NCBI RefSeq assembly: GCF_000412185.1
Contig: NZ_ASJA01000003.1
Span: 1-64,000 of the forward strand
Length of the DNA stretch: 64,000 bases
From: Euryhalocaulis caribicus
Lineage (GTDB): Bacteria > Pseudomonadota > Alphaproteobacteria > Caulobacterales > Maricaulaceae
Direction: 5' to 3'
Shown: positions 9,108 through 17,954 of the stretch, one piece after another
How positions within the stretch are numbered: the first letter of the stretch is position 1
Layout of the letters: every line of letters starts with the position of its first letter
Translations under genes and position numbers: made by a program
The notes under the pieces: model-generated
Told to the model about the DNA's origin: nothing
Database searches by the model: none
Seen by the model: the letters and a program-made list of their open reading frames with translations, nothing else

Positions 9108-10277
9108 ATGAGCCGATCCGCCTATCTTTTTACGAGTGAGAGCGTATCCGAAGGGCACCCTGACAAGGTGTGCGACCGCATTTCGGACACGGTCGTGGAC
9201 ATGTTCCTGGCCGAAGATCCCAATTGCCGTGTCGCCTGTGAGTGCCTGACCACCACCAACCGCATCGTCCTGGCCGGCGAAACGCGCGGCCCGGTGTTTT
9301 CCGACAACCAGCTGGAAGACGCCGTACGCGCCGCCGTGAAGGACATCGGTTACGAACAGGACGGCTTCCACTGGAAGACCGCCGAATTCTCGAATTACCT
9401 GCACGAACAGTCCGCCGAGATCGCACAGGGCGTTGACGAGTCCGGCGACAAGGAGCTGGGCGCGGGCGACCAGGGCATCATGTTCGGTTTCGCCTGCAAC
9501 GAGACCGAAGAGCTGATGCCGGCCCCGATCCAGTTCTCGCACAATATCCTGAAAGTGCTGGCCGACGCGCGCAAATCGGGCAAGGAGCCCAAGCTGCTGC
9601 CGGACATGAAGAGCCAGGTTTCGCTGGCCTATAACGGCGACGGCAAGCCGCAGCGCACGACCTCCATCGTGCTGTCCACCCAGCACACCGAAGACCTCGA
9701 CCAGGATGCGGTCCGCGAAATCGTGAAGCCCTATATCGAGCAGGTCCTGCCCGATGGCTGGATGTGCCCGGATGAAGAGCTGTACGTGAACCCGACCGGC
9801 AAGTTCGTGATCGGCGGACCGGACGGCGACGCCGGCCTGACGGGCCGCAAGATCATCGTGGACACCTATGGCGGCGCGGCCCCGCATGGCGGCGGCGCGT
9901 TCTCCGGCAAGGATCCGTCCAAGGTGGACCGTTCGGCGGCCTACGCCACGCGCTATCTGGCCAAGAACGTCGTCGCGGCGGGTCTGGCGGATAAATGCAC
10001 GCTTCAGGTCGCCTACGCGATCGGCGTGTCCAAGCCGCTGTCCATCTTCATCGACCTGCACGGCACCGGCCGCTGCGACGAGGACAAGCTGGCCAAGCGC
10101 CTGAACGAGGTGATGAACCTGTCGCCGGGCGGCATCCGCAAGCACCTGCAACTGCAGCGTCCGATCTATGCCCGCTCCGCGGCCTACGGCCATTTCGGCC
10201 GCACGCCGGACAGCGATGGCGGCTTCTCCTGGGAGAAGACGGACCTGGTGGACGATCTGAAAGATCTCGCCGCGTAA
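9108..10277 (+). CDS. metK: S-adenosylmethionine synthetase MetK
   Basis: MetK makes S-adenosylmethionine from methionine and ATP. It begins [20 protein letters not shown], with the catalytic H17 and D19, and contains the family signatures [12 protein letters not shown] (about residues 118-129) and [16 protein letters not shown] (about 262-277). Length 389 matches the alphaproteobacterial form. A palindromic candidate operator lies just upstream and a strong terminator just downstream, so it is probably its own transcription unit. The product feeds the methyltransferases of the neighbouring trmB and of many tRNA-modification genes in this region. Confidence 0.97.
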   Translation: MSRSAYLFTSESVSEGHPDKVCDRISDTVVDMFLAEDPNCRVACECLTTTNRIVLAGETRGPVFSDNQLEDAVRAAVKDIGYEQDGFHWKTAEFSNYLHEQSAEIAQGVDESGDKELGAGDQGIMFGFACNETEELMPAPIQFSHNILKVLADARKSGKEPKLLPDMKSQVSLAYNGDGKPQRTTSIVLSTQHTEDLDQDAVREIVKPYIEQVLPDGWMCPDEELYVNPTGKFVIGGPDGDAGLTGRKIIVDTYGGAAPHGGGAFSGKDPSKVDRSAAYATRYLAKNVVAAGLADKCTLQVAYAIGVSKPLSIFIDLHGTGRCDEDKLAKRLNEVMNLSPGGIRKHLQLQRPIYARSAAYGHFGRTPDSDGGFSWEKTDLVDDLKDLAA

Positions 10278-10303
10278 GGGTTCGCTGCAAAAACCGTATC
10301 GGG

Positions 10304-10334
10304 AAGGGCGGCGCGCATTTGCGCCGCCCTTTTT
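10304..10334 (+). terminator. Rho-independent terminator after metK
   Basis: An 11-bp stem, AAGGGCGGCGC paired with GCGCCGCCCTT, has a 6-nt loop and runs into TTTTT. It lies 27 nt after the metK stop and before trmB. Confidence 0.9.
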
Positions 10335-10358
10335 CGTTGTCTAAAGCCTCTTCCCGCC

Positions 10359-11045
10359 GTGACCGATGACTCTCCCCATCCGAAAAACCGCCGCCTCTAT
10401 GGCCGCGCGCAGGGCAAGCCGCTCAGCGCCCGCCGCCAGAGGCTGATCGATGATCTGCTGCCCGCGCTGGAGCCGCCCGGGGGCGCGTTCGATCCGCGCG
10501 GGATGTTTCCGGATGCCGGCGAGGCGTGGCTGGAAATCGGGTTCGGCGGGGCCGAGCACCTGATCGAACAGGCGCGGCGGCGGCCCGATACGGGCATTCT
10601 GGGCGTTGAGCCGTTCCTGGACGGCGTCGCCAAGGCGCTGGCCGGGGTCGAGGACCACGATCTGAAGAATGTCCGCCTGCATCGCGGCGACGCCCGCGAT
10701 CTGGTCGAGCGCATGTCGGACGCCGCGCTGGACCGCGTCCTGATCCTGTTCCCGGACCCCTGGCCCAAGAAACGCCACTGGAAGCGCCGCATCGTCAGCG
10801 AGGGCTTCTTGGCCGAGCTGGCGCGCGTTCTGAAGCCCGGCGGGCGCTTGCGCTTCGCCACCGATGTCGCCTCCTATCAGGACTGGGCGCTGGAGCGTTT
10901 CCTGAAAGACGGCCGCTTCGACTGGCTGGCCGAACGCGCCGCCGACTGGCGCGACGCGCCGGCCGATCATGTCACCACGCGCTATGAGGAAAAGCGGCTG
11001 GGGGACGCCGCGCCGGTCTTTTTCGATTTCCGCCGAACCGACTGA
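10359..11045 (+). CDS. trmB: tRNA (guanine-N7-)-methyltransferase TrmB
   Basis: TrmB methylates G46 in the variable loop of many tRNAs. The SAM-binding motif WLEIGFGGAEHL is at residues 57-68 (EIGFGG 59-64), and the family signature PDPWPKKRH at 132-140. Start is GTG 10359 and the protein has 228 residues, normal for the family. It follows the metK terminator, so it must have its own promoter or be read through. The next gene, an alphaproteobacterial unknown, starts about 35-40 nt downstream. Confidence 0.95.
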   Translation: MTDDSPHPKNRRLYGRAQGKPLSARRQRLIDDLLPALEPPGGAFDPRGMFPDAGEAWLEIGFGGAEHLIEQARRRPDTGILGVEPFLDGVAKALAGVEDHDLKNVRLHRGDARDLVERMSDAALDRVLILFPDPWPKKRHWKRRIVSEGFLAELARVLKPGGRLRFATDVASYQDWALERFLKDGRFDWLAERAADWRDAPADHVTTRYEEKRLGDAAPVFFDFRRTD

Positions 11046-11079
11046 CGCCCTTCCATCGCCGCGCCGCCGCGCCTATTTT

Positions 11080-11661
11080 GTGCGCGTGGAACATGAAACC
11101 GCCAATCCGGAGGACGCGCCGCGCGATGACGCGGCCCCGTCCAACGCCGATACGCGCTGGAGCTTCCTGCGCGACGTGGCGGTGTTCCAGGGCAAGATGG
11201 CGCTGGATAACATGCGCGACCTCGTCCTGATGCCGGCCTCCCTCGTGGCCGCCGGGCTGGACATTGTCTTCAAGGGCGAGACGGAGGGGCAGCGCTTCTA
11301 CAAGGTGCTGAACTGGGGCCGTCAGAGCGAAGAGATCATCAATGTCTATGGCGCGGTTTGCGAGACCGATCCGGACGATGAAACGCTGCGCAAGGAATAT
11401 TCGGTCGACGCCATCGTGGCGCGGCTGGAGGGGGTGATCGTCCGCGAGTACGAGAAGGGTGGCACGGCGGCCTCCATGAAGCGCGCCGTGGATAACGCCA
11501 TCGACCAGCTGCAGCGCGAGGCGAACGGCCATGGCGTCCGCGCCGGGGATGCCCTGCGCGCCGCGATCCGCCGCATGAATATCCGCGCCGGCGCCGCGCG
11601 GGCGGACGGCGCCGCGCCGCAGCCGGACGGCTTGCGGGAGGATGACGAGGCGCGTATATAG
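11080..11661 (+). CDS. Conserved hypothetical protein between trmB and rimP
   Basis: This protein of about 190 residues is of unknown function. The start is either GTG 11080 or GTG 11086; the frame open upstream overlaps trmB and is not credible. It has an acidic N-terminus, a moderately hydrophobic stretch VLMPASLVAAGLDIVF near residue 48, a conserved-looking core RFYKVLNWGRQSEEIINVYGAV, and a basic, arginine-rich C-terminal half with RLEGVIVREYEKGG. No signal peptide is evident. It is followed within 22 nt by tandem hairpins, the second a likely terminator, so its transcript probably ends before rimP. Confidence 0.7.
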   Translation: MRVEHETANPEDAPRDDAAPSNADTRWSFLRDVAVFQGKMALDNMRDLVLMPASLVAAGLDIVFKGETEGQRFYKVLNWGRQSEEIINVYGAVCETDPDDETLRKEYSVDAIVARLEGVIVREYEKGGTAASMKRAVDNAIDQLQREANGHGVRAGDALRAAIRRMNIRAGAARADGAAPQPDGLREDDEARI

Positions 11662-11682
11662 CTGTTCTTGTAATTGGCACTT

Positions 11683-11733
11683 GAGCGTCGATGAACGCTC
11701 GAGCGGCGCTCGGGGAACCGGGGCCGCTTTTTT
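11683..11733 (+). terminator. Tandem hairpins ending in a terminator in the rimP leader
   Basis: Hairpin 1 pairs GAGCGT (11683-11688) with ACGCTC (11695-11700). Hairpin 2 pairs AGCGGC (11702-11707) with GCCGCT (11723-11728), has an inner CGG/CCG stem and ends in six T residues (11728-11733). It lies 24 nt before the rimP start. It could be the terminator of the upstream gene or an attenuator controlling rimP-nusA-infB. Confidence 0.65.
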
Positions 11734-11756
11734 GTTGCTTTCGAGGGAGCAAAACC

Positions 11757-12299
11757 TTGCGGGCCAGAACCCCACAGGAAAAGCGTCTTCTGGAAATCGC
11801 CGACCCGGTCGCGGCCGATCTGGGTCTGGAAGTGGTGCGCGTGCGCATCCAGGGCTCCAACGCCAAGACGCTGCAACTGATGGCCGAACGCCCCGACGGC
11901 ACGATGAATGTCGAGGCCTGCACGGATCTTTCGCGCGCCCTGTCGGCGGTGTTCGACGTCGAAGACCCGTTTTCCGGCGAATGGTCGCTGGAGGTTTCCT
12001 CCCCCGGCATCGACCGGCCTCTGACGGAGGTCCGGCACTTTGAGCGCTGGGAAGGCTATGACGCGAAGATCCAGCTCGACCGGCTGGTCGAGGGCCAGCG
12101 CCGCTTCCGCGGCGTGCTGGCCGGCGTCGAGGATGGAAACGTGCTTCTGGATATCGAAGGCGAGGACGAAACCGCCCTCATCCCCTTCGACTGGATTGAG
12201 GACGCCAAGCTCATGATGAGCGAGGATTTGATCAAGGAAAGCCTGCGCCGCTCCAAGACGGAGGACGCGGGCGACAATCAGGGAGATACCGGGCAATGA
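11757..12299 (+). CDS. rimP: Ribosome maturation factor RimP
   Basis: RimP assists 30S subunit assembly. The protein has 180 residues and starts at TTG 11757, which has a strong GAGGGAG ribosome site 7 nt upstream. Upstream codons in the same frame run into the terminator hairpin and are not family-like. It begins MRARTPQEKRLLEIADPVAA, and the family core SALFDVEDPFSG-type segment appears as SAVFDVEDPFSGEWSLEVSS with PGIDRPL (residues ~63-90). The C-terminal SH3-like domain ends VLLDIEGEDETALIPFDWIE. The stop overlaps nusA as ATGA, the usual rimP-nusA coupling. Confidence 0.93.
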   Translation: MRARTPQEKRLLEIADPVAADLGLEVVRVRIQGSNAKTLQLMAERPDGTMNVEACTDLSRALSAVFDVEDPFSGEWSLEVSSPGIDRPLTEVRHFERWEGYDAKIQLDRLVEGQRRFRGVLAGVEDGNVLLDIEGEDETALIPFDWIEDAKLMMSEDLIKESLRRSKTEDAGDNQGDTGQ

Positions 12300-13966
12300 C
12301 CACGTCAGGCGTCAGCGCCAACCGGCTGGAGCTGCTGCAGATCGCCAAGGCGGTCGCGGCGGAAAAAACGATCGATGAGGGGCTGGTCCTCGAAGCGATC
12401 GAGGAAGCGATCCAGAAGGCCGCCCGTTCGCGTTACGGGGCGGAGCTGGACATCCGCGCCAAGATCAACCCGGTCTCCGGCGATATTTCTCTGAAACACC
12501 GCATCACGGTGGTCGAGGACGGCGAGGTGGAGAACGAATCCGCCCAGATCCCGCTGACCGACGCCAAGAAACGCGACAAGACCGCCGATGTCGGCGCCTA
12601 TTTCGAGGAAGACCTGCCGATGTTCGATTTCGGCCGGGTCATGTCGCAGACCGGCAAGCAGGTGGTCATGCAGCGCCTGCGCGAAGCCGAGCGCGAGCGC
12701 CAGTTCGAGGAATACAAGGATCGCGTCGGCGAGATCGTCAACGGCATCGTCAAGCGCGTGGAATACGGGAATGTGATTATCGACCTGGGCCGCGCCGAGG
12801 CGATTGTCCGCCGCAATGACGGGCTGCCGCGCGAAAACCTGCAGGTGAATGAGCGCGTGCGCGCCTATATCTACGATGTCCGCCGCGAGACGCGCGGCCC
12901 GCAGATTTTCCTGTCCCGCGCCCATCCGGACTTCATGGCCGCCCTGTTCGCGCAGGAAGTGCCGGAAGTCTATGAAGGCGTGATCGAGATTCCGGCGGTC
13001 GCCCGCGACCCCGGCTCCCGCGCCAAGATCGCGGTTCTGACCAATGACTCCTCCATCGACCCGGTCGGCGCCTGCGTCGGCATGCGCGGCTCCCGCGTGC
13101 AGGCGGTGGTGAACGAGCTGGCGGGCGAGAAGATCGACATCATCCCGTGGTCGCCCGATGCGGCCACCTTCATCGTCAACGCCCTGCAGCCCGCCGAAGT
13201 GGCCAAGGTGGTCCTCGACGAAGAGGATAACCGCGTCGAGGTCGTTGTGCCGGAAGAGCAGCTTAGCCTGGCCATCGGCCGCCGCGGCCAGAATGTGCGT
13301 CTGGCCTCGCAGCTCACCGGCTGGTCCATCGACATCCTGACCGAGGAAGAAGAGTCCGAGCGCCGGAACAAGGAGTTCACCGAGCGCACGGAGCTGTTCC
13401 AGGAGGCGCTGGACGTCGACGAAGTCATCGCCCAGCTTCTGGTCTCCGAAGGTTTCGAGTCGGTCGAGGAAGTGGCCTTTGTCGAGCTTGGCGAGATCGA
13501 GCATATCGAGGGCTTCGACGAGGAAACCGCGCAGGAGCTTCAGGATCGCGCCCGCGAACATCTGCAGCGCCTGACCAGTGACCTGGATTCCAAGCGTCAG
13601 GAACTGGGCGTTCAGGACAATCTGATCGCCTTCCTGGGCGGCGAATCCATCGACACGCTGAAAACCTCGATCAAGCTGGCCGGCGACGACGTGAAGAGCG
13701 TCGAGGACTTTGCCGGCCTGACGCCGGACGATCTGCGCGGCTGGTATGAGAGCCAGGACGGCGAACGCGTTCGCCATCCGGGCCTGCTGGACGAGTATCG
13801 TCTGTCGGCCGAGGACGCCGAAGAGCTGATCATGCGGGCGCGTCTGGACGCCGGCTGGATCACCGAGGACGACTACAAGGAAGCGGTCGGCGTCGCCGAA
13901 GAGGAAGAGGCCGAGGAAGAGGAACTTCCAGAGGCCGCGAATGAAGAGGGGACGCCGTCTGAGTAA
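12296..13966 (+). CDS. nusA: Transcription termination/antitermination factor NusA
   Basis: NusA binds RNA polymerase and modulates pausing, termination and antitermination. The domains in order are the NusA N-terminal RNAP-binding region (1-125), an S1 domain (about 132-205, [21 protein letters not shown]), KH1 and KH2 (about 225-350, with [18 protein letters not shown] and [18 protein letters not shown]), then C-terminal helix-hairpin-helix repeats. The tail is very acidic (EEEEAEEEE). Length 556 is typical of alphaproteobacteria. The 3' end overlaps the YlxR-like gene by 26 nt. Confidence 0.96.
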   Translation: MTTSGVSANRLELLQIAKAVAAEKTIDEGLVLEAIEEAIQKAARSRYGAELDIRAKINPVSGDISLKHRITVVEDGEVENESAQIPLTDAKKRDKTADVGAYFEEDLPMFDFGRVMSQTGKQVVMQRLREAERERQFEEYKDRVGEIVNGIVKRVEYGNVIIDLGRAEAIVRRNDGLPRENLQVNERVRAYIYDVRRETRGPQIFLSRAHPDFMAALFAQEVPEVYEGVIEIPAVARDPGSRAKIAVLTNDSSIDPVGACVGMRGSRVQAVVNELAGEKIDIIPWSPDAATFIVNALQPAEVAKVVLDEEDNRVEVVVPEEQLSLAIGRRGQNVRLASQLTGWSIDILTEEEESERRNKEFTERTELFQEALDVDEVIAQLLVSEGFESVEEVAFVELGEIEHIEGFDEETAQELQDRAREHLQRLTSDLDSKRQELGVQDNLIAFLGGESIDTLKTSIKLAGDDVKSVEDFAGLTPDDLRGWYESQDGERVRHPGLLDEYRLSAEDAEELIMRARLDAGWITEDDYKEAVGVAEEEEAEEEELPEAANEEGTPSE

Positions 13967-14579
13967 GACGAAGCTCCGCGAACGCCGCGATACGGCCAGC
14001 GGCGAGGTCCGTCCGGAGACGGACCTCGTCCGGCTGGCCATTTCGCCGGAAGGGCGTCTGGTCCCGGACCTTGCGGCAAAATTGCCCGGGCGCGGCGTCT
14101 GGGTGGCGGCGGACCGGGCCGCGATCGCCAAGGCGCTGAAGAAAAAGGCGTTTGCGCGTTCGGCCGGTCAGGCGGTGGATCCGGGGCCGGATCTGGCGGC
14201 GGAAATCGAAACCGCGCTTGCGCGTTCGGTTTTGTCGCTTATCTCTCTGGCAAGGCGCGCGGGCGATCTGACCTCCGGGTTCGATCAGGTGCGCGCGGAG
14301 ATCAAGGCCCGGCGGCCGGCCCTCATGATCGAGGCGTCGGACGGCGCGGATGACGGGCGCGGCAAGCTGGTCGCGCTTCATCGGGCCGCGTGGGGCGAGC
14401 CGGAAATGGTTTCGCTGTTCACCGCGGCGGAGCTGGGCCGGACGATCGGGCGGGACAGCGCGGTTCATCTTTGCCTGGCCGATGGCGGCCTGGCGGGGCG
14501 GATGAAAGCGGATGTCGCCCGTCTCAGAGGATTTCGCGCTGACGCCGCCGATTTGGCCGGCGCAGCGGAGAATGGTTGA
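13941..14579 (+). CDS. YlxR (DUF448) and L7Ae domain RNA-binding protein
   Basis: This 212-residue protein lies between nusA and infB, the standard position of YlxR. The N-terminal part carries LVRLAISPEGRLVPDLAA then KLPGRGVWV, the DUF448/YlxR core (residues 28-60). The C-terminal part resembles the L7Ae RNA-binding fold (ARSVLSLISLARRAGDLTSG, residues 92-111, then a second alpha/beta region). The fused form is usual in alphaproteobacteria. The YlxR cysteine motif that often starts RxCIVTG is replaced by RRDTASGEV. Start ATG 13941 lies within nusA. Confidence 0.85.
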   Translation: MKRGRRLSKTKLRERRDTASGEVRPETDLVRLAISPEGRLVPDLAAKLPGRGVWVAADRAAIAKALKKKAFARSAGQAVDPGPDLAAEIETALARSVLSLISLARRAGDLTSGFDQVRAEIKARRPALMIEASDGADDGRGKLVALHRAAWGEPEMVSLFTAAELGRTIGRDSAVHLCLADGGLAGRMKADVARLRGFRADAADLAGAAENG

Positions 14580-14705
14580 ATAAGCTTGGCAGGCGTTTAG
14601 TTTAGCGCGCCTTCAGGCGATGAAGCGGCTGCGGATCGGGCGAACGGCAGGCCTGGGCCGCCGCTTTGCCTTGAATGAATGACTGCCGGGCAGAAACGGA
14701 TTTGA

Positions 14706-17231
14706 ATGAGCGACGCCAAAGATACCGATAAGCCGGGAGGCCGCAAACCGCTGACCCTCAAGCGGACCACGGGCGCAGGCACTGTGAACCAGAGCTTTGC
14801 GCGCGGAAAGACGAAGTCCGTCGTGGTCGAGAAGAAGCGCAAGCGCGTACTCGGCCCGCAGAGCGGCGGCGCGCCGACCCGGACGCGGGAAGAGGCCAAG
14901 AAGGCCCCGCCCAAGTCGGACCGTGGTCTCTCTGAAGAGGAAATGCAGTCGCGCCAGCGCGCGATCGAGAAGGCGCGCGCCGAAGAGGAAGAGCGCCGCG
15001 AGCGCCAGCGCGCCGAAGAGGAAGAGCGCGAACGCCGCGCCGCCGAGGACCGCCAGCGCCTCGAGGAAGCGCGCAAGCGCGAAGAGGAAGAAGCCCGCCA
15101 GCGCGAAGCCGAACAGGCCCGCGCCAAGGCCGAATCCGAGGCCGCCGAGGCGGAGGCCAGGGTCGAGGAAAGCCGCGAAAAGCCGGCCGACAAAAAGCCC
15201 GCCCAGAAGGAAGCCCCGGAAGAGGAAGGGCTCGCCGGCGCGGTCGAACGCGCGGGCGGACGGGTCAAGTCCAAGAAATCGGGCGGCCCCGCCGCGCCGA
15301 AAGCCTCGCCCAAGAAGCGCGCCGAGTCGCCCAAGCGCCGCGGCAAGCTGACCATTCAGAACGTGTTCGAGGACGACGAGGACCGCCAGCGTTCGCTGGC
15401 CTCGGTCCGCCGCGCCCGGGAGCGCGAGAAGGAACGCCGCGAACAGGGCGGCGCCGGCTCTGACAAGCAGGCGCGCGATGTCGTGGTTCCGGAAACCATC
15501 ACGGTGCAGGAACTGGCCAACCGCATGGCCGAGCGTACGGCCGACGTCGTCAAGTATCTGATGAAAGAAGGTCAGATGCTGCGCGCCAACGAGGTCATCG
15601 ACGCCGACATGGCGGAGCTGATCGTCGAGGACTTTGGCCACCGCATCAAACGCGTCGCCGAATCCGATGTCGAAACCGGCTTTATCGAGGACGACGATCC
15701 GGAAGAGAAGAAAAAGCCGCGTCCGCCGATCGTGACCGTCATGGGCCATGTCGACCACGGCAAGACGTCCCTGCTGGACGCCATGCGCTCCACCGACGTG
15801 GTGGCGGGCGAGGCCGGCGGCATTACCCAGCATATCGGCGCCTATCAGGTTCAGATCGCCTCGGGCGACAAGATCACCTTCCTGGATACGCCGGGCCACG
15901 CCGCGTTCTCCGCCATGCGGGCGCGGGGCGCGAACGTCACCGACATCGTCATCCTGGTGGTGGCGGCCGATGACGGCGTCATGCCGCAGACGGTCGAGGC
16001 CATCAATCACGCCAAGGCGGCGGAAACGCCGATCATCGTGGCGGTCAACAAGATCGACAAGCAGGGCGCCGATCCGCAGAAAGTCCTTCAGGACCTGCTG
16101 CAGCACGAGATCGTCGTGGAATCGATGGGCGGCGACACGCAGGTCGTCGAAGTCTCCGCGCTTCAGAAAAAAGGTCTGGACGAACTCACCGAAGCCATCG
16201 CGCTTCAGGCCGAGGTTCTGGAGCTGACGGCCAATCCGGACCGTCTGGCCGATGGCATCGTCATCGAATCCAAGCTGGAACAGGGCCGCGGCGCCGTTGC
16301 GACGCTGCTGGTCAATCGCGGCTCGCTCAAGCGCGGCGACATCGTCGTGGCGGGCACCCAGTGGGGCAAGGTCCGCGCCTTGATGAACGAGCGCGGCCAG
16401 CAGGTGAAACAGGCCGGTCCGGCGCTTCCCGTGGAAATCATGGGTCTGGACGGCGCGCCGGAGCCCGGCGAGCCCTTCGCCGTGGTCGAGACCGAAGCCC
16501 GCGCCCGCGACCTGACCGAATATCGCGTCCGCATGGTGCGCGACAGCCAGACCGGCGGCGGCCCCAGCGCGGCCGCGTCGCTGGAACAGATGATGACCCG
16601 CGTGAAGGACAAGGAAATTTCCGAGTTCCCGCTGCTCATCAAGGCTGACGTTCAGGGCTCCGCGGAAGCCATCGCCGGATCGCTCAACAAGATCGGCAAT
16701 GACGAAGTGCGCGCCCGCATCATCCATCAGGGCGTCGGCGGCATCAGCGAATCCGACGTGTCGCTGGCCAAGTCGTCCGGCGCGCCGATCCTGGCGTTCA
16801 ATGTCCGCGCCAACAAACAGGCGCGCGAACTGGCCGAACGCGAAGGCGTGGAGATCCGCTACTACTCGATCATCTACGACCTTCTGGACGATATCAAAGC
16901 CGTGCTGGAAGGCATGCTGGCGCCGGAGAAGCGCGAGGAATTCCTCGGCTACGCCGAAGTTCTGGAGGTGTTCAACATCTCCAAGCTGGGCAAGGTCGCC
17001 GGTTGCCGCATCACCGACGGCATCGTGCGCCGCGGTTCAGGCGTCCGCCTGCTGCGCGACGACACGGTGATACACGAAGGCAAGCTGTCGACGCTGAAGC
17101 GCTTCAAGGACGAAGTGACGGAAGTGAAGTCCGGTCAGGAATGCGGCATGGGCTTCGAGAATTATCACGACATCCAGAAGGGCGACCAGATCGAGTGTTT
17201 CGAGGTCACCGAGCACGAACGCACGCTGTAA
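14706..17231 (+). CDS. infB: Translation initiation factor IF-2
   Basis: IF-2 is the GTPase that places initiator tRNA on the 30S subunit. The first 260 residues are a charged, low-complexity region rich in EER/AEEE repeats, followed by an IF2_N domain ([20 protein letters not shown]). The G domain begins with G1 GHVDHGKT at residues 347-354 and contains [12 protein letters not shown] (G3) and NKIDK (G4). Domains II to IV complete the 841-residue protein. Other strand frames of up to 704 codons overlap it but are shadows. A strong terminator follows. Confidence 0.97.
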   Translation: MSDAKDTDKPGGRKPLTLKRTTGAGTVNQSFARGKTKSVVVEKKRKRVLGPQSGGAPTRTREEAKKAPPKSDRGLSEEEMQSRQRAIEKARAEEEERRERQRAEEEERERRAAEDRQRLEEARKREEEEARQREAEQARAKAESEAAEAEARVEESREKPADKKPAQKEAPEEEGLAGAVERAGGRVKSKKSGGPAAPKASPKKRAESPKRRGKLTIQNVFEDDEDRQRSLASVRRAREREKERREQGGAGSDKQARDVVVPETITVQELANRMAERTADVVKYLMKEGQMLRANEVIDADMAELIVEDFGHRIKRVAESDVETGFIEDDDPEEKKKPRPPIVTVMGHVDHGKTSLLDAMRSTDVVAGEAGGITQHIGAYQVQIASGDKITFLDTPGHAAFSAMRARGANVTDIVILVVAADDGVMPQTVEAINHAKAAETPIIVAVNKIDKQGADPQKVLQDLLQHEIVVESMGGDTQVVEVSALQKKGLDELTEAIALQAEVLELTANPDRLADGIVIESKLEQGRGAVATLLVNRGSLKRGDIVVAGTQWGKVRALMNERGQQVKQAGPALPVEIMGLDGAPEPGEPFAVVETEARARDLTEYRVRMVRDSQTGGGPSAAASLEQMMTRVKDKEISEFPLLIKADVQGSAEAIAGSLNKIGNDEVRARIIHQGVGGISESDVSLAKSSGAPILAFNVRANKQARELAEREGVEIRYYSIIYDLLDDIKAVLEGMLAPEKREEFLGYAEVLEVFNISKLGKVAGCRITDGIVRRGSGVRLLRDDTVIHEGKLSTLKRFKDEVTEVKSGQECGMGFENYHDIQKGDQIECFEVTEHERTL

Positions 17232-17258
17232 GGCGCGCATTCGGTTGGAAACAGGATG

Positions 17259-17294
17259 ACGGGGCGGCTAGGAATGGCCGCCCCGTTTTCTTTT
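17259..17294 (+). terminator. Rho-independent terminator after infB
   Basis: A perfect 10-bp stem (ACGGGGCGGC with GCCGCCCCGT), an 8-nt loop and a TTTTCTTTT tail lie 27 nt after the infB stop. It closes the rimP-nusA-infB transcript before rbfA, which is displaced 4.4 kb downstream. Confidence 0.93.
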
Positions 17295-17320
17295 GGCTCC
17301 AGTGAAAGTCAGTTTCGCAA

Positions 17321-17782
17321 ATGAACCCCGCGCTCCTTCTTCCCCTCGCCCTGGTCGCCGTCGCCGGCGCGGCGGTCGCCATGCAGCCGGCCTTCAACGG
17401 CCAGCTTGCGCAGCTCCTCGGCTCGCCGGTCCGGGCAGCGCTGGTCAGTTTCTCGGCCGGGGTGGTCGTTTTGTTCTGCCTCAGCGCCGCGCTGGCCTTC
17501 AAAACGGGCCTGCCGACGGGCAAGGAGCTGGCGCGCGTGCCGCTGCATCTGTGGTTCATCGGCGGGACGCTGGGCGCGTTCTTCGTCGCCACCTCCGCCT
17601 GGACGGCGCCCCGCATTGGCGTCGGGGCTTTTTTCGCCACCTTGATCGCCGCCCAGCTGATCGCGGCCATCGCGCTGGATCATTTCGGCATGATCGGCAT
17701 GGAGGTCCGCCCGGCGACGCTGATGCGCGTGGCGGGCGCCGGTTTCCTTGTTCTGGGCGCGCTGCTGGTGGTGCGCGGCTAG
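17321..17782 (+). CDS. YdcZ family (DUF606) inner-membrane transporter-like protein
   Basis: The 153-residue protein is almost entirely hydrophobic, with about five membrane helices: residues 5-21, 37-60, 76-95, 100-120 and 133-151. It opens MNPALLLPLALVAVAGAAVA then MQPAFNGQLAQ, and LGSPVRAALVSFSAGV is the conserved DMT-superfamily YdcZ signature. These are five-helix half-size transporters of unknown substrate. It is the first of three non-core genes between infB and rbfA. Confidence 0.82.
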   Translation: MNPALLLPLALVAVAGAAVAMQPAFNGQLAQLLGSPVRAALVSFSAGVVVLFCLSAALAFKTGLPTGKELARVPLHLWFIGGTLGAFFVATSAWTAPRIGVGAFFATLIAAQLIAAIALDHFGMIGMEVRPATLMRVAGAGFLVLGALLVVRG

Positions 17783-17954
17783 AAACCGGAACGCTATCGA
17801 GTTTCTTTATGAAAGTGTCTTCAATCCGTTGCGGCGGCGTCAATAAAGCTTGACGGCGAGTTCATCGTACCGTTTCCGAACGGTCACGCCTTCCCGCGAT
17901 TTTCCCCCGGTTTCACGCCGGTCCCGGCGTGTGTGCCTTTGAGGGGAAAATCCG

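Noticed and set aside
12305-14131. Long minus-strand open frame (about 600 codons) over nusA
   Set aside because: It is antisense to nusA, whose domains are complete and conserved; composition is typical of a GC-rich shadow frame.
14900-15200. Repeated GAAGAGGAAG-type DNA
   Set aside because: It codes for the charged EER-rich N-terminal region of IF-2.
14613-16727. Minus-strand open frame of about 700 codons over infB
   Set aside because: It is antisense to infB and has no recognisable domain; created by GC-rich codon bias.
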